Of a DNA stretch of 64,000 bases, positions 21,205-31,495 are shown piece after piece. This stretch comes from Tanypteryx hageni (taxonomy: Eukaryota; Arthropoda; Insecta; Odonata; Petaluridae): contig CM054115.1 in NCBI GenBank assembly GCA_028673005.1, positions 2,170,001 through 2,234,000 on the forward strand, given 5' to 3'. The translations under genes were made by a program, and so were the position numbers. Position 1 is the stretch's first letter, and each line of letters opens with the position of its first letter. A model generated the notes under the pieces. The model was not told the DNA's origin. It did not search any database and saw nothing but the letters and a program-made list of their open reading frames with translations.

Positions 21205-24040
21205 ATGGAAAATATCCGCCGTTTCCGTTATCACCTCCGCAAACATACATCATTAAATTGCCAGATTGAATTCCTCAATGGCTGCCTAGAACTACGCCTC
21301 CCCCCCCAAAGGTCTCACCGTGAGAATCCCCCTATCGGGCCTTCCTCCGGCTATCCGCTCATCTTTCGCCCTTACATATCACCTCATGTCCCTCAACATT
21401 GTCCGTCTAATCTTACGCCACTATAAATCACTCTCTAACATGCACTTTGAGAAATGTTTAATCCTCATACACGAACTCAATCATTCCCCAAACTCCACAG
21501 CTGATCTCGACGCCATTTTCCGTAGAGCTGCAGAGGATATCGCAGCCAACCGATACAGACTCATACGCAAACTTTCCCTTATGTGCGTCCGCCACCTCCA
21601 GCTCGGCCTACCTCTCCCCTTCTTCCCAGCTGGTAAGTCCGACATCCCCCCTCCCCCGCCTCTCCTCGCCCAAAAACCCTCTTTGGCCGACCTTTTGGGA
21701 ATCCCCACTCCACCCCCACTACACTCTCTCAGGAGGTCTCCCTTTGTTTCAACCCGCGAACCGAGGATGCATCCCAATTCTCCGCAGGACCTCACCCCCA
21801 CGCATACCGCAAACCCCTCCCAGCCAGATGACGTCCTGAACCTTTCCTCTCATGTTCTTAACCCCGCTGAGAATGCCCTCCTTTCCCGGGGCCTCTCCTT
21901 CTGCCCCACCATAAAATTTGACCATTTTTGTCTCCTTGCCGACATACAAGCCTTCGTACGCTTACTCCGCCTCAAAGCCGCCCCACCCACATCTGACTCC
22001 TCATCTTCCCCCGACTCACTTCCACAATCCCTTTCTGCCTTCAAACCCCCTTCCCAATACATCCCACCCTCTCTTCCTCCCCACCATCCCATCGAGCAAT
22101 ATGCTAATTACATAATTCACGCAGTCGCCCAGCCCAACTTTCCCAACCTCCTTGACCACAACGACAATTTGACGAAACCAGAAAGACACGCAATTTCTAC
22201 GTTGAAACGCAACGACAAAATTATTATCCTCCCTGCAGACAAAGGTACCACCACCGTGGTAATGGACCGCTTGCATTACAACGACGAAGCCCTCCGCCAA
22301 CTATCTGACCAAACTTCTTACCTTCCTCTCCCCTCCAACCCCACTGACCGCCACTCCTCCGAAATTTCTGCATATCTGCGTTCCGTGGGAAAACAAGAAG
22401 GCCTCTCTGATTCCACCATTTCCCTGATGACCCCCAACACACCCCGGACCCCAACCTTCTACCTACTCCCAAAAATCCACAAACCCAACATCCCCGGCCG
22501 CCCCATTGTTGCCAGCTTTAATTCTCCCACGGAACGCATCTCTGCCTATGTTGACTCCCACCTACAACCTCTCGTCCGTCAAATCCCATCCTTCATCAGA
22601 GACACAAACCACTTTCTACTACGCCTAAAATCACTCCCTTCCCCTCTCCCACCTAACACAATTATGTCCACTATAGACATCTGCTCCCTCTACACCAACA
22701 TCCCTCACAACCAAGGACTATCCGCTCTGAGAAAATTATTGGACTCCAGACCACCTGACACAAGACCATCCTCCCATTTCCTAACGAAGCTGGCTGAAAT
22801 GGTGCTCCAAAAAAAAAAAAAAAACAACTTCTCTTTCGGAGGGCGCCACTACCTACAAATAAAAGGTACCGCGATGGGCACTCGCATGGCGCCCTCCTAT
22901 GCCAATGCCTTCTTAGGTGAATGGGAGGAACGCTTTCTTGACGTTTCCCCCAGACCACTCCTATGGCTGAGGTATATTGACGATATTTTTCTTCTCTGGA
23001 CACATGGACCCGACTCGCTACAATCCTTTTTACAACGCCTCTCATCCCACCCCACGCTTTCCTTCACCCACCACTCCTCTGCCTCCAACATCACCTTCCT
23101 GGATGTCGATCTCTCCATCCGGGAAAACAAAATCCACACCAGCGTGCACCTCAAGCCTTCCAACCGCCTTCAATATCTCCAGTTCAACAGCTGCCATCCC
23201 CTCCACACCAAAACCTCTATTCCCTATGCCCTAGCCCGACGAGGGTGGAGAATTTGCTCGGACAGAGATTCCCTGTCCGAGTACTGCTCCACCCTCGAAC
23301 ATGCCTTCTTACAGCGCGGATACCCGCCGGATCTGATCCGAGACCAAATCCGGCGGGCAGTCGCACCCGCCACCCCTAACTCCCACCTCAATACCCACAC
23401 CACCACCGATTCCACACTCCAACTCACCCTAACCACCCTGTATTTCCCCGGCATCCACGACATTCTGAAAAACATCCTGAAAGCCGCCCACCTTATCCTC
23501 TCATCCTCCCCTCACCAGATCCCATTTCCCAGACCACCGATGCTCTACTTCCGCCGTCCCCCTAATCTGGCAAATATTCTATGGAAGAAAGAACCCCCAG
23601 CACCCACGCCTTTACACCCTGCCGGATCTTACCCCTGCGGTAGACCCCGATGTCTAACATGCCCAATAAACCCCCCCTGCAACTCCTTCTCCAGTCCCAC
23701 AACCAACATCACCTACCCCATAACTTCCACCACCAACTGCACCACCCGCAATATCATTTACCTCCTGAGATGCACCCAATGTCCCGCCTTTTATGTTGGC
23801 CTCACCAGCAATCCCCTCAACATCCGCATGAATGGCCACCGCAACAGCGTCATTCTCAAACGACCGCTGCCGGTGGCCGTTCATGCGAACAAACATAATT
23901 TAAAGTTCAACAACTGCTTCACAGTGAGAGTCATTCGCGCTCTCCCCGATAATGCTTCGGCTCCCCAACTCCGTCAGTGGGAGCTTTCGCATATCCATCT
24001 CCTAAACTCCTTCACTCCCCCAGGCCTCAACCTTCGATAG
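21205..24040 (+). pseudogene. PLE family 1 protein: reverse transcriptase plus GIY-YIG endonuclease, one frameshift
   Basis: The 906-codon frame (21320-24040) is extended upstream in another frame from ATG 21205 (MENIRRFRYHLRKHTSLNCQ). The two are joined across a run of C at about 21299-21307, so a 1-base slip probably disrupts a ~945-residue protein. The RT region shows LPADKGTTTVVMDR, TFYLLPKIHKPNIPGRPIVA, STIDICSLYTNIPH, KGTAMGTRMAPSYANAF and the catalytic YIDDIFLLW. The C-terminal GIY-YIG nuclease shows NIIYLLRCTQCP, FYVGLTSNPLNIRMNGHR and QWELSHIHLL, preceded by a Cys-rich CGRPRCLTCP motif. PLE proteins nick DNA with the GIY-YIG domain and copy their RNA at the nick. A run of 16 A at about 22809-22824 encodes Gln-Lys-Lys-Lys-Lys-Asn and keeps the frame. 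Otherwise intact, so probably young. Confidence 0.88.
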
Positions 24041-24182
24041 CTTTTCACACCCTTTCTGTCTTCTTCCAACACCCTACCCATCCCCAACCCCCTCCGTTTC
24101 CTCCAATCCTCGACCTTTCCGCACTACCCTTCCACCCCCATGCCTCCACCCAGTGTCACCGCCATCAGTTCTCTCTCTGTAG

Positions 24183-24214
24183 CTGAAGAAGGAGTAGTTC
24201 CGAAAGCTTTACGT
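24183..24214 (+). ncRNA. hammerhead-like motif, PLE family 1
   Basis: CTGAAGA (24183-24189), stem-loop GGA-GTAGT-TCC, GAAA (24202-24205), then AG-CUU. Other copies read GAAAGCTTCTACG, which allows a two-base-pair helix III (A-U, G-C) closing a CUU loop and a CUA triplet; this copy has lost one base there. Other copies: minus 26062-26092, minus 51982-52012, minus 59628-59657, plus 59667-59696. Helix I pairing is weak, so this is a motif assignment only. Confidence 0.45.
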
Positions 24215-24380
24215 TTGTGATGTTTCTGTGTTTTTGTGTTATTTTACGTGTGTCGCTTCGACATCCCCGGGGCCTCGCCAACCTGAAGTCGTCTGATTGG
24301 TGAGTGCTCACTGGGTTTCCTCATCCCAACACCTTGTTGACATCCATATATTCATTTTACCTTTCCTTTTCCGTAAGTTG

Positions 24381-24381
<1 letters not shown>

Positions 24382-24426
<45 letters not shown>
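24382..24426. repeat. (TA)n tract joining PLE families 1 and 2
   Basis: About 22 TA units between the family 1 terminal repeat and a family 2 fragment. Confidence 0.9.
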
Positions 24427-24428
<2 letters not shown>

Positions 24429-24430
24429 TG

Positions 24431-25210
24431 TGGATGAAGGAACTTCCCACTTCTACCACGCCTCTTGCAATAGAGTCTCACCCCTGCGGCAAACCTCGCT
24501 GCCTCACTTGCCCTATCCACCTACCCTATCCACCTACCCTCATCTTTCTCGAGTCCCTCCACCAATATCACCTACCCCATCACCTCTAGAAGCAACTGCA
24601 CCACCCGTAACATCATTTACCTCCTTACCTGCACTCTTTGTCCCGCGTTTTATGTAAGCCTCACCAGCAATCCGTTAAATATACGCATGAACGGTCACCG
24701 GAATAGCGTCTCTTTCAGATGCCCCCTCCCAGTTGCATTACAGGCCAATGCCCACAATGTCCCCTTCAATAGTTGCCCCCCTTTTCCGACACTGGGAACT
24801 TGCACATATACATCTTCTTGACTCTTTCTCTCCGCCTGGCCTCAACCTCCGCTAACCCTATTAGCCCCCTTATAATGTCTCCTTGTTACTTTGTAACTAT
24901 TTGCACTCTACCTCATCACACTCCCTCCTTATTGGCTATCCACCCCTCCTACTCCCTGCCTCCTCCGATCATCAACCTCCCCAAATCACCCTGTCATTCC
25001 CAGCTCAGTGTGTCACTCTCATTTATTCTACTGCTGAAGAAGGGCATAGGCCCGATAAGCTTGCATGATTTTTGTTTTTGTGATCATGTGCTCAACGTCT
25101 CTTCGATGCCCCCAGCAGCCTGCCAACTTGGTCTCCGACTTGGTAAGTGTCCGCTGGGCTTCCTTCAACACCTTGTTGCCACCCTCATCACTACCTTTTC
25201 ATTTCCTTAA
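24431..25210 (+). mobile_element. PLE family 2 fragment, GIY-YIG end and 3' terminal repeat
   Basis: Begins inside the protein (Cys-rich SHPCGKPRCLTCP-like motif), runs through TRNIIYLLTCTLCPAFYV and SLTSNPLNIRMNGHRNSVS, and ends SFSPPGLNLR near 24855, with frameshifts. The 3' part has the family 2 motif CTGAAGAAGGGCATAGGCCC (about 25034) and a terminal repeat ending CTTCAACACCTTGTTGCCAC. 5' truncated; no RT domain. Confidence 0.8.

Positions 25211-25213
<3 letters not shown>

Positions 25214-25271
<58 letters not shown>
25214..25271. repeat. (TA)n tract between oppositely oriented PLE family 2 copies
   Basis: About 29 TA units. The plus copy ends on its left, the minus copy on its right. 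Confidence 0.9.
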
Positions 25272-25273
<2 letters not shown>

Positions 25274-25876
25274 CTAAAGGAAAAGAAAAGGTAGTGATGA
25301 GGGTGGCAACAAGGTGTTGAGGGAAGCCCAGCGGACACTCACCAAGTTGAGGACCAAGCTGGCAGGCTGCTGGGGGCGTCGAAGAGACACGTAAAACACA
25401 CGAACACAAAAACACACGCAAGCTTATCGGGCCTAAGCCCTTCTTCAGCGAAAGAGTAACGTAAAGTGACACACTGGGCGGGGAATGACAGGGTGATGTG
25501 GGAAGGTTGATGATTGGAGGAGGTGGGGAGTAGGAGGGGTGGATAGCCAATAAAGAGGGAGTGTGATGAGGTAGAGTCCGAATAGTTACAAAGTAACAAG
25601 GAAACATTGTAAGGGGGCTAATAGGGTTAGCGGAGGTTGAGGCCAGGCGGAGAGAAAGAGTCGAGAAGATGGATATGTGCTAGTTCCCAGTGTCGGAGAA
25701 GGGGGGCAGGAGTGTCATAGGGTAAAGCGCGAATAATCCTAACATTATAGCAACTATTAAAGGGAACATTGTGGGTATTAGCATGTAATGCAACTGGGAG
25801 GGGGCGTCTGAGAGAAACGCTATTCCGGTGACCGTTCATTCGGATGTTTAACGGATTGCTGGTGAGGCCTACGTAA
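25272..25876 (-). mobile_element. PLE family 2 fragment, inverted copy
   Basis: Minus-strand mirror of 24431-25210. The terminal repeat is at 25275-25400, the hammerhead-like block (CTGAAGAAGGGCTTAGGCCC on the minus strand) at about 25430-25450, then the C-terminal coding end SFSPPGLNLR and LTSNPLNIRMNGHRNSVSLR up to 25865. Truncated within the GIY-YIG domain and abutting a short (TA)n. Confidence 0.8.
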
Positions 25877-25890
25877 TATATATATATATA

Positions 25891-26182
25891 AAACAGCTTA
25901 CGGAAAAGGAAAGGTAAAATGGATATATGGATGTCAACAAGGTGTTGGGATGAGGAAACCCAGTGAACACTCACCAATCAGACGACTTCAGGTTGGCGAG
26001 GCCCCGGGGATGTCGAAGCGACACACGTAAAAGAACACTAAAACACAGAAACATCACAAATGTAGAAGCTTTCGGAACTACTCCTTCATCAGCTACAGAG
26101 AGAGAACTGATGGCGGTGACACTGGGTGGAGGCATGGGGGTGGAAGGGTAGTGCGGAAAGGTCGAGGATTGGAGGATACGGA
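25891..26182 (-). mobile_element. PLE family 1 terminal repeat, inverted copy
   Basis: Minus-strand copy of the family 1 repeat with the hammerhead-like motif at 26062-26092 (CTGATGA ... GAAA) and about 80 bp of 3' untranslated region. A short (TA)n (25876-25890) joins it to the family 2 copy. Confidence 0.85.
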
Positions 26183-27450
26183 CATTGACAAAAATGAATT
26201 GTCGTCGATAAGTGTCGATTTTCACCACTACATTTTCTGCAAAATTTGTGTGTCATGATTTTAAAAATTTGTTATCCGTTCTCAAACCTAACATATCTTA
26301 CCATCAAACATCCAAAACAGTAGATACAGTCTATATTTGTCATACCAAACGGCCACACAACATTCGGAATTTGCTTTTTAATGTAGATTATGACACTGTC
26401 TTAAGGGCACATACTGAGCAGCCGTGGAATCCAATGGTAAAGGACAACATATTATGATGGTTTTATTGTCTTTCTTTACCCTCGGCCAGATCCGATAATG
26501 CATACGCACTTTGGACTCCATTCACCGAAAAGTTGGGGGATGTATATTGCGTCCTCGGCGCGACATTATCTGCCGACCTATTCCAAGAGACGAAATGAAT
26601 GGTTTCCCCGGACTGAAAAATGAATATCGATCAATATATGGCCTTATGGAATTTCCAAAAGCACCCTATTATAAAATTTATATAATTCATCTGATTGTTG
26701 CATTGCTGTCTAAGAAGCATCGTTCCATATACACACTCTGGGCTTTTTTCCAAATTCATAGTCGTTTATTACTCAACAAGATGAGATATTTTTCATCAAT
26801 TCATTCATTCATACATTAGGTTGTGCATTATACTCATGTCACATTTAATTTCTCACTAATGATAACGATTTCTTGAATAAGGGGCGTGAAATAACGAGTC
26901 GAATATACTTTTTAATTCTGTAAACATACATTAATTAGATATGAAAAGAATGAATTCAGTATTTATTCATTTTAAAAGCCAAGAAATTCTTCGTCACTGG
27001 ACTATTCTTCTTCGATGTTGTTATCGGAATCGTCATCTTACGAATGACGTCACCCTACACCGGCGCCCGGCCTGGTGATGAGGTACTGGTACTATTTACA
27101 ATTAGAAACAATGGCAGCTGATGCCTTTGAGTACACTGGGAGTTGATGCTTCTTGTAGAACTATTTAAAGTTATCGTTCCCTATCTTTCTCGTGATTTAT
27201 TCTTGATTCTTCGAGTCTGTAGTTAATTATGGTTATTTGCTATCATGTTTACATGCTTCCAAGTGTTCTAATAAGGGTATAACTGAAGGTTGGGTGAACC
27301 CGTCCACCTCAGGTGTGACTAAAACGTATGTAAAAAACATAGGATTATCGTCATTCCATTTTATTAGCTCAAAGAATGTCATATGCCATACTATGAAATT
27401 AATATAATTCGATTTATGGTGTATGTCCTAATATCACCTTGTAAGTAAAC
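26183..27450. other. PRKDC intron, unassigned; weak coding-like patch 26212-26820
   Basis: Consecutive frames (MSIFTTTFSAKFVCHDFKN ..., ending HTEQPWNPMVKDNIL, then LWTPFTEKLG in another frame) look more protein-like than the surroundings and could be a decayed transposase or retrogene. I do not recognise the family. 26820-27450 shows nothing. Confidence 0.3.
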
Positions 27451-27725
27451 ATAAAGTATGTAATGATTGAGTTAGCTGACGTTCTTTTGGAACGTTATAC
27501 GAAAATTTCATTTCGCACTTTCATTATGTTACCAATACATAATACTAATAATTCAATCATTGCTTTAGAACACGTTACACCATCTTCTTTATTCTGGAAC
27601 GGTAACGCTAAAAAAAATCGGTGCGCACTATACACGGGTATATAGAAAAATCATAGATTACGAGGCTGAAAACCCCCCTGCGCGTTATACGAGGGTGTGC
27701 ATTATACGCGGGTATTTACGGTATA
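27451..27725 (-). mobile_element. terminal part of a Tigger/pogo-like element
   Basis: From 27725 leftwards the minus strand reads CCGTAAATACCCGCGTATAA, then TGCACACCCTCGTATAACGC, a terminal motif seen in pogo-like elements, next to TA. No partner end found; coding remnants unclear. Confidence 0.4.
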
Positions 27726-27738
27726 TTCAAAATATATA

Positions 27739-28060
27739 CATCGAAAACTATAAAGCCCAATTAAATGTATAAAAATAAACGTTGACGTACGTTGTTAATT
27801 TTTATGAAAAATAAACAATGGTAGTGGTCGCTTTTTAAGAAATATTAACATCAAAAACTACCAAACCTAGTAAAATGTATTAAAGTAAACGTCAATATTG
27901 GTTGCTGACTTTTTGGAAAAATAAATGTCAATTTTTAAGAAAAATAAACATCGAAAACTACAAGCCTATAGTAGTATTAATTTTAAGCATTGATATTCGT
28001 TGAAAATCTCTCAGGAAAAGGAATTTAAATCATCGATTTAAAAAAAATAAAATTCCAATT
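27739..28060. repeat. three diverged tandem units of ~100-110 bp
   Basis: Units start CATCGAAAACTATAAAGCCC (27739), CATCAAAAACTACCAAACCT (27849) and CATCGAAAACTACAAGCCTA (27949). The array ends about 90 bp before a PRKDC exon. Confidence 0.65.
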
Positions 28061-28151
28061 CTACAATGTCTGCTCATCATTAATGAAGTTTATTTTGTTA
28101 TTTTTATGATTTTTTATGTGTTGTTCTTCACAAGGTTTTCTTTTATTTCAG

Positions 28152-28383
28152 AGGGATCCAGTCATCAGTCGAGAACTATTTGTATCTTTATTCAATGGTA
28201 TACTGAATGCTTCCTTGTCTTTGCATTCTTATTCTTCATCATTGGGACAGGAATGTAGTCTTGCTTTTAATAAAATATTAAAAGAAACCACATTATACAC
28301 AGGAGCTTTGATTGGTGCTGTGCTAGAAATTTCTCTTGGGCATAGCAACTTCATTCAGTTAAATGAGGAAGCAGTGGTCTCAG
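28152..28383 (+). CDS. PRKDC: PRKDC (DNA-PKcs) exon b
   Basis: 77 codons plus one base, no stop. Begins RDPVISRELFVSLFNGILN, matching vertebrate DNA-PKcs [20 protein letters not shown]. It continues through LAFNKILKETTLYTGALIGA and ISLGHSNFIQLNEEAVVS, aligned with the vertebrate helical-repeat segment ending LLSLDPAAVSAG. The acceptor is TTTTATTTCAG at 28151 and the donor TCAG|GTAAAT at 28384, both good matches to consensus. The reading phase (0 in, 1 out) fits the neighbouring exons exactly. Structurally these are alpha-helical repeats of the DNA-PKcs scaffold before the FAT domain. Confidence 0.9.
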
Positions 28384-28497
28384 GTAAATTTCAAGAAATA
28401 TATAATTATAGATTCAAATTTTATGTATGCTTAGTTAAATTACTATCGTTTTTTAAGCATGAATGTTATTTTTTTGTGAAATTATATTCATAAATCA

Positions 28498-28499
<2 letters not shown>

Positions 28500-28573
<74 letters not shown>
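28500..28573. repeat. (TA)n tract not attached to a PLE
   Basis: About 37 TA units, 117 bp after exon b. The only long TA tract in the window with no PLE at either edge. Confidence 0.95.
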
Positions 28574-28576
<3 letters not shown>

Positions 28577-28679
28577 CTAAGGCAATATGTAGCACACAAT
28601 AACATTGTGTTACTAATGAACAGAATATATAAATAGCTGAAACAGCTGTCACTGAAACATATCAGATCTTTGTATCAGA

Positions 28680-29081
28680 ATTTATTTATTTATTTATCAA
28701 TAATTTCACTTACAGCGTAATAGCCAACTTAAAGTGAAAAACCAACAATAAAAAAGTCATAAGTACTAAAATAACAGTATAATAGAACAAATTAAAAAAA
28801 AGAAAACTAGACAATAGCAAATATTTGGACAATGCTTATGGTCATTTAACTGTAATATGTGTGCTTCCAAGCTTAATAAATGATTTAATTGATGGGAAAA
28901 ATGGATCAACATAGGGGGCTAAGGTATTCAAAAGAGAGGGTAGACGAAAAAAGAGAGAACGTTTAGCAAGAGAAATCCTTGGGGTAGACATATGAAATAG
29001 GGAAGAAGACTGGGTAGTTCTATATGGGACTTGGAAATTTAAATAGGATAGTAAGTCAGGACAGTCTGTAATAGAATTTAA
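28680..29081 (-). mobile_element. LINE 3' tail, same family as 6400-8085
   Basis: Minus frame 29090-28842 encodes LNSITDCPDLLSYLNFQVPY and LAKRSLFFRLPSLLNTLAPY, close to the tail of the 6.5-kb LINE, followed by an AT-rich 3' region. It is cut at the TTAA at 29078-29081, where the piggyBac begins. Confidence 0.75.
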
Positions 29082-31478
29082 CCTCTTAAGGGGGGTAAGC
29101 ATCTGTGGACGCACGTCTTAGCCGCTCGCCGTATGGGGGGAGCATCCGTAGACGCGCTTCAGATAAATTTCTATTCCACGTTGGGGAAAGCGTTTCTCGA
29201 CGCGAATCTTTCTGTGTGCTTGTCTAGCAGGTCCTGACATCTACTGTGAATATGGCTAACTTCGTGGTCACTTTGTTTTCGATTTGAAATGCCTTTACAT
29301 CTGTGACAGCTGGCGAGACTTGGGGGTAATCCCCTAATGAAAAATTCTTATCTTTATTCCCTTTAGCCCTTAGTCTGTATTTTTTCATTGATAAGTGCAG
29401 ACGTCGTGTTCAAGATCGCCTACTGTTTAAAAGAGGCCTTTTGTTTGTGTTTAGAAAAATCTGTTCAGTGTTTCGGCTTCCCGAACTTTTTTTTTCTCAT
29501 ATTTTTTTAAATTTTTATTATATTCTACAGGAGTTATTTGTATCTGTAGATAGTTTTACTTACTTTTTCCGCCTATTTAAACTATTTTAACAATAGTTCT
29601 GAAATTTTCCAAGTGTTATATTTAGTGTGAAAACGCAAATTCTTAAAATACATTTTTGTTTATTCTACAGTTTTTATTCATAAATTAGCTTTTAGAACCC
29701 TACATTGCAATGTCAAAAAGGAAGGGAAATTTATTAGACGATAGCATAAAAGAAATTTTAGCACTCAGCGAGGAGGAAAAATACTCCAGTGACTCTAGTT
29801 CCGAAAATGAAGTGGAAAGTATATCTGTCGGTGATGTAGCAGGAACAAGTGGTACATCATCTGCATTTACCAGACGAATACGGGAAATTCAGGAAGACTC
29901 GCTTGAAAGTGAATCGATAAGCGAAAGCAGTGAAGATGATGTCGGTGACGGAGATGATATTTCTGCAACTCAAGATACTGAGTGGGTAGATATTGGTGAA
30001 GAGAGATCTCGCTTTCCTGCAAAGTTTGTTCCTGGACCTAAAGGAGGACTGATTGGTAATGTACAGCCACTAAAAATATTTGAGCATTTTTTAGACGAAG
30101 AATAATGGAATACGTAACTGCACAGACAAATTTATATGCCAAGCAAAATATTAATGAGAAAAGTCTGCTCTGCAAAATGAGAAGGAGAAGTCGTGATAAA
30201 GCCTAGGTGGAGACTGATAAAAATGAACTTAGATTATTTTTTGGTATAATCCTGCTGCAAGGAATTGTGCAAAAACCCACATTTAGTAGCTATTTTTCAC
30301 TGAATAGATTATGGGAAACACCAATTTTTCATGAGGTAATGACTGAAAAACGGTTTTTTCTTCTGCTGAAATTTTTGCATTTTGCTGACAATATCAGTAA
30401 GTTAGATCTGGTCTCAGCAAAATTGTTCAAAATAAAATCTTTGCTCGAACGTCTGAAAAAAATTTTTTCGGAGAGTTATGAACCTGATGGCGAGATTTCC
30501 ATGGATGAAAGTCTATTATTGTGGAAGGGGCGGTTGTCTTGGAAAGTTTTCATTCCAAAAAAAAGATCCAGGTTTGGAATGGAATCTTTCAAATTGTGTG
30601 AATCTAAAACAGGATCTGTGTGGAATATGATCATTTATACTGGTAAAGATACTGACTTGAAAACGAAAGTTGAAGGAATCGATCTCAGTAATTATACAAA
30701 ACCAACTAAAGTTGTAATCAATTTAGCAGAGAAACTCCTGAAGAAAGGGTATTTGGTAGGGTTAGACAACTTTTACAGTAGTCCAGAATTATTTGAGTTG
30801 CTAAATTCAATGGAAACAGATGCAGTTGGCACAGTTCGACGTAATCGAAAGGAACTTCCTAAAAATGTAATGAGTAAGAAGCTGAAGCAAGGAGAAGTTG
30901 CAGCAGCATTTTGTAAGAAATTGATGGCATTGAAGTGGAAAGATAAACGGGATGTTTGTATGCTTAGTAGCATTCATGATGCTTGCATGAAAAGTGTAAA
31001 GGACAGGAAAGGTGGAACAAAGCTGAAGCCGAATGTTTGCATCCATTATAATGATGCTATGGGTGGAGTTGATCTATCTGATCAATACATGATTACATAC
31101 AGTACGGCAAGGAAGAGAATGAAGAAGTATTACCAAAAGATTTTCCGTCATCTTCTTGACTTGTGTGTATTCAATTCTTTCGTAATTTACAGAAAAAATG
31201 GAGGAAAGTACACAAATCTGCAGTTTAGGTTGGATCTTATAAACTCCATCTTAAAAAATTATGGCGATTCTACCACAGATAAGTCTTCAGTAGAAAGAAA
31301 AAAGAAATCATCGACGCACACTCCCATAAGACTTACTGGCAGGCATTTCCGGGAACTAAATTCTCCCTCAGCGACAAAGAAATTTGCCCATAAACGATGC
31401 GTGGTGTGTTTATCACAAAAGGTGCGAAAGGAAACCATATATCAGTGCAAGGACTGCAAGGTCACCCTTTGTAGCCGT
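29082..31478 (+). mobile_element. piggyBac element 1, right end lost
   Basis: Starts at TTAA (29078-29081; a second TTAA at 29086-29089 is the alternative boundary) inside the LINE tail. The left end has three subterminal repeats of the type GCATCYGTRGACGCRC (29100, 29150 and a variant near 29190). The transposase follows. The right end is missing: at about 31478 the coding region stops abruptly at a PLE. Confidence 0.8.
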
Positions 31479-31495
31479 TCATCTGGAGAGCTCTG
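29710..31495 (+). pseudogene. piggyBac transposase 1, broken
   Basis: The N-terminal acidic part (29710-30105, MSKRKGNLLDDSIKEILALS, then a long Ser/Asp/Glu region) is followed by a frameshift near 30100 and a stop at about 30204. The main frame 30207-31495 then holds the RNase-H-like core. Catalytic Asp residues are at 100 (EISMDESLLLW), 187 (YLVGLDNFYSSPELF) and 289 (AMGGVDLSDQY) of this frame. The C-terminal zinc-binding domain begins RCVVCLSQKVRKETIYQCKD but is cut after KVTLCSR, where sequence of the PLE begins. Normally it would excise precisely at TTAA. All three catalytic Asps survive, but two interruptions and a lost C-terminus make it inactive. Confidence 0.9.

Larger units (their letters stand above)
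20731..24380 (+). mobile_element. Penelope-like element family 1, near complete
   Basis: Order: an inverted terminal-repeat stub (20731-20812, minus), two direct terminal repeats (about 20813-20925 and 20938-21100), one long ORF, a C-rich 3' region, a hammerhead-like motif at 24183, and a third direct terminal repeat (24214-24380). The repeats share CGACATCCCCGGGGCCTCGC and CTCATCCCAACACCTTGTTG. Direct repeats plus an inverted stub are the typical pseudo-LTR layout of PLEs. (TA)n lies at both ends. The coding region is strikingly C-rich against the AT-rich intron. Confidence 0.9.

Noticed and set aside
21481..23475. Several open frames opposite or overlapping the PLE ORF
   Set aside because: Shadows of the C-rich PLE coding region; no independent similarity.
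20813..24380. LTR retrotransposon at the PLE
   Set aside because: The flanking repeats enclose a Penelope RT plus GIY-YIG and no gag, protease or integrase; they are pseudo-LTRs.
24304..25607. Frames with runs of Ile-Tyr
   Set aside because: Translation of (TA)n tracts and PLE terminal repeats.
28500..28573. PLE insertion at this (TA)n
   Set aside because: No PLE sequence on either side of the tract.
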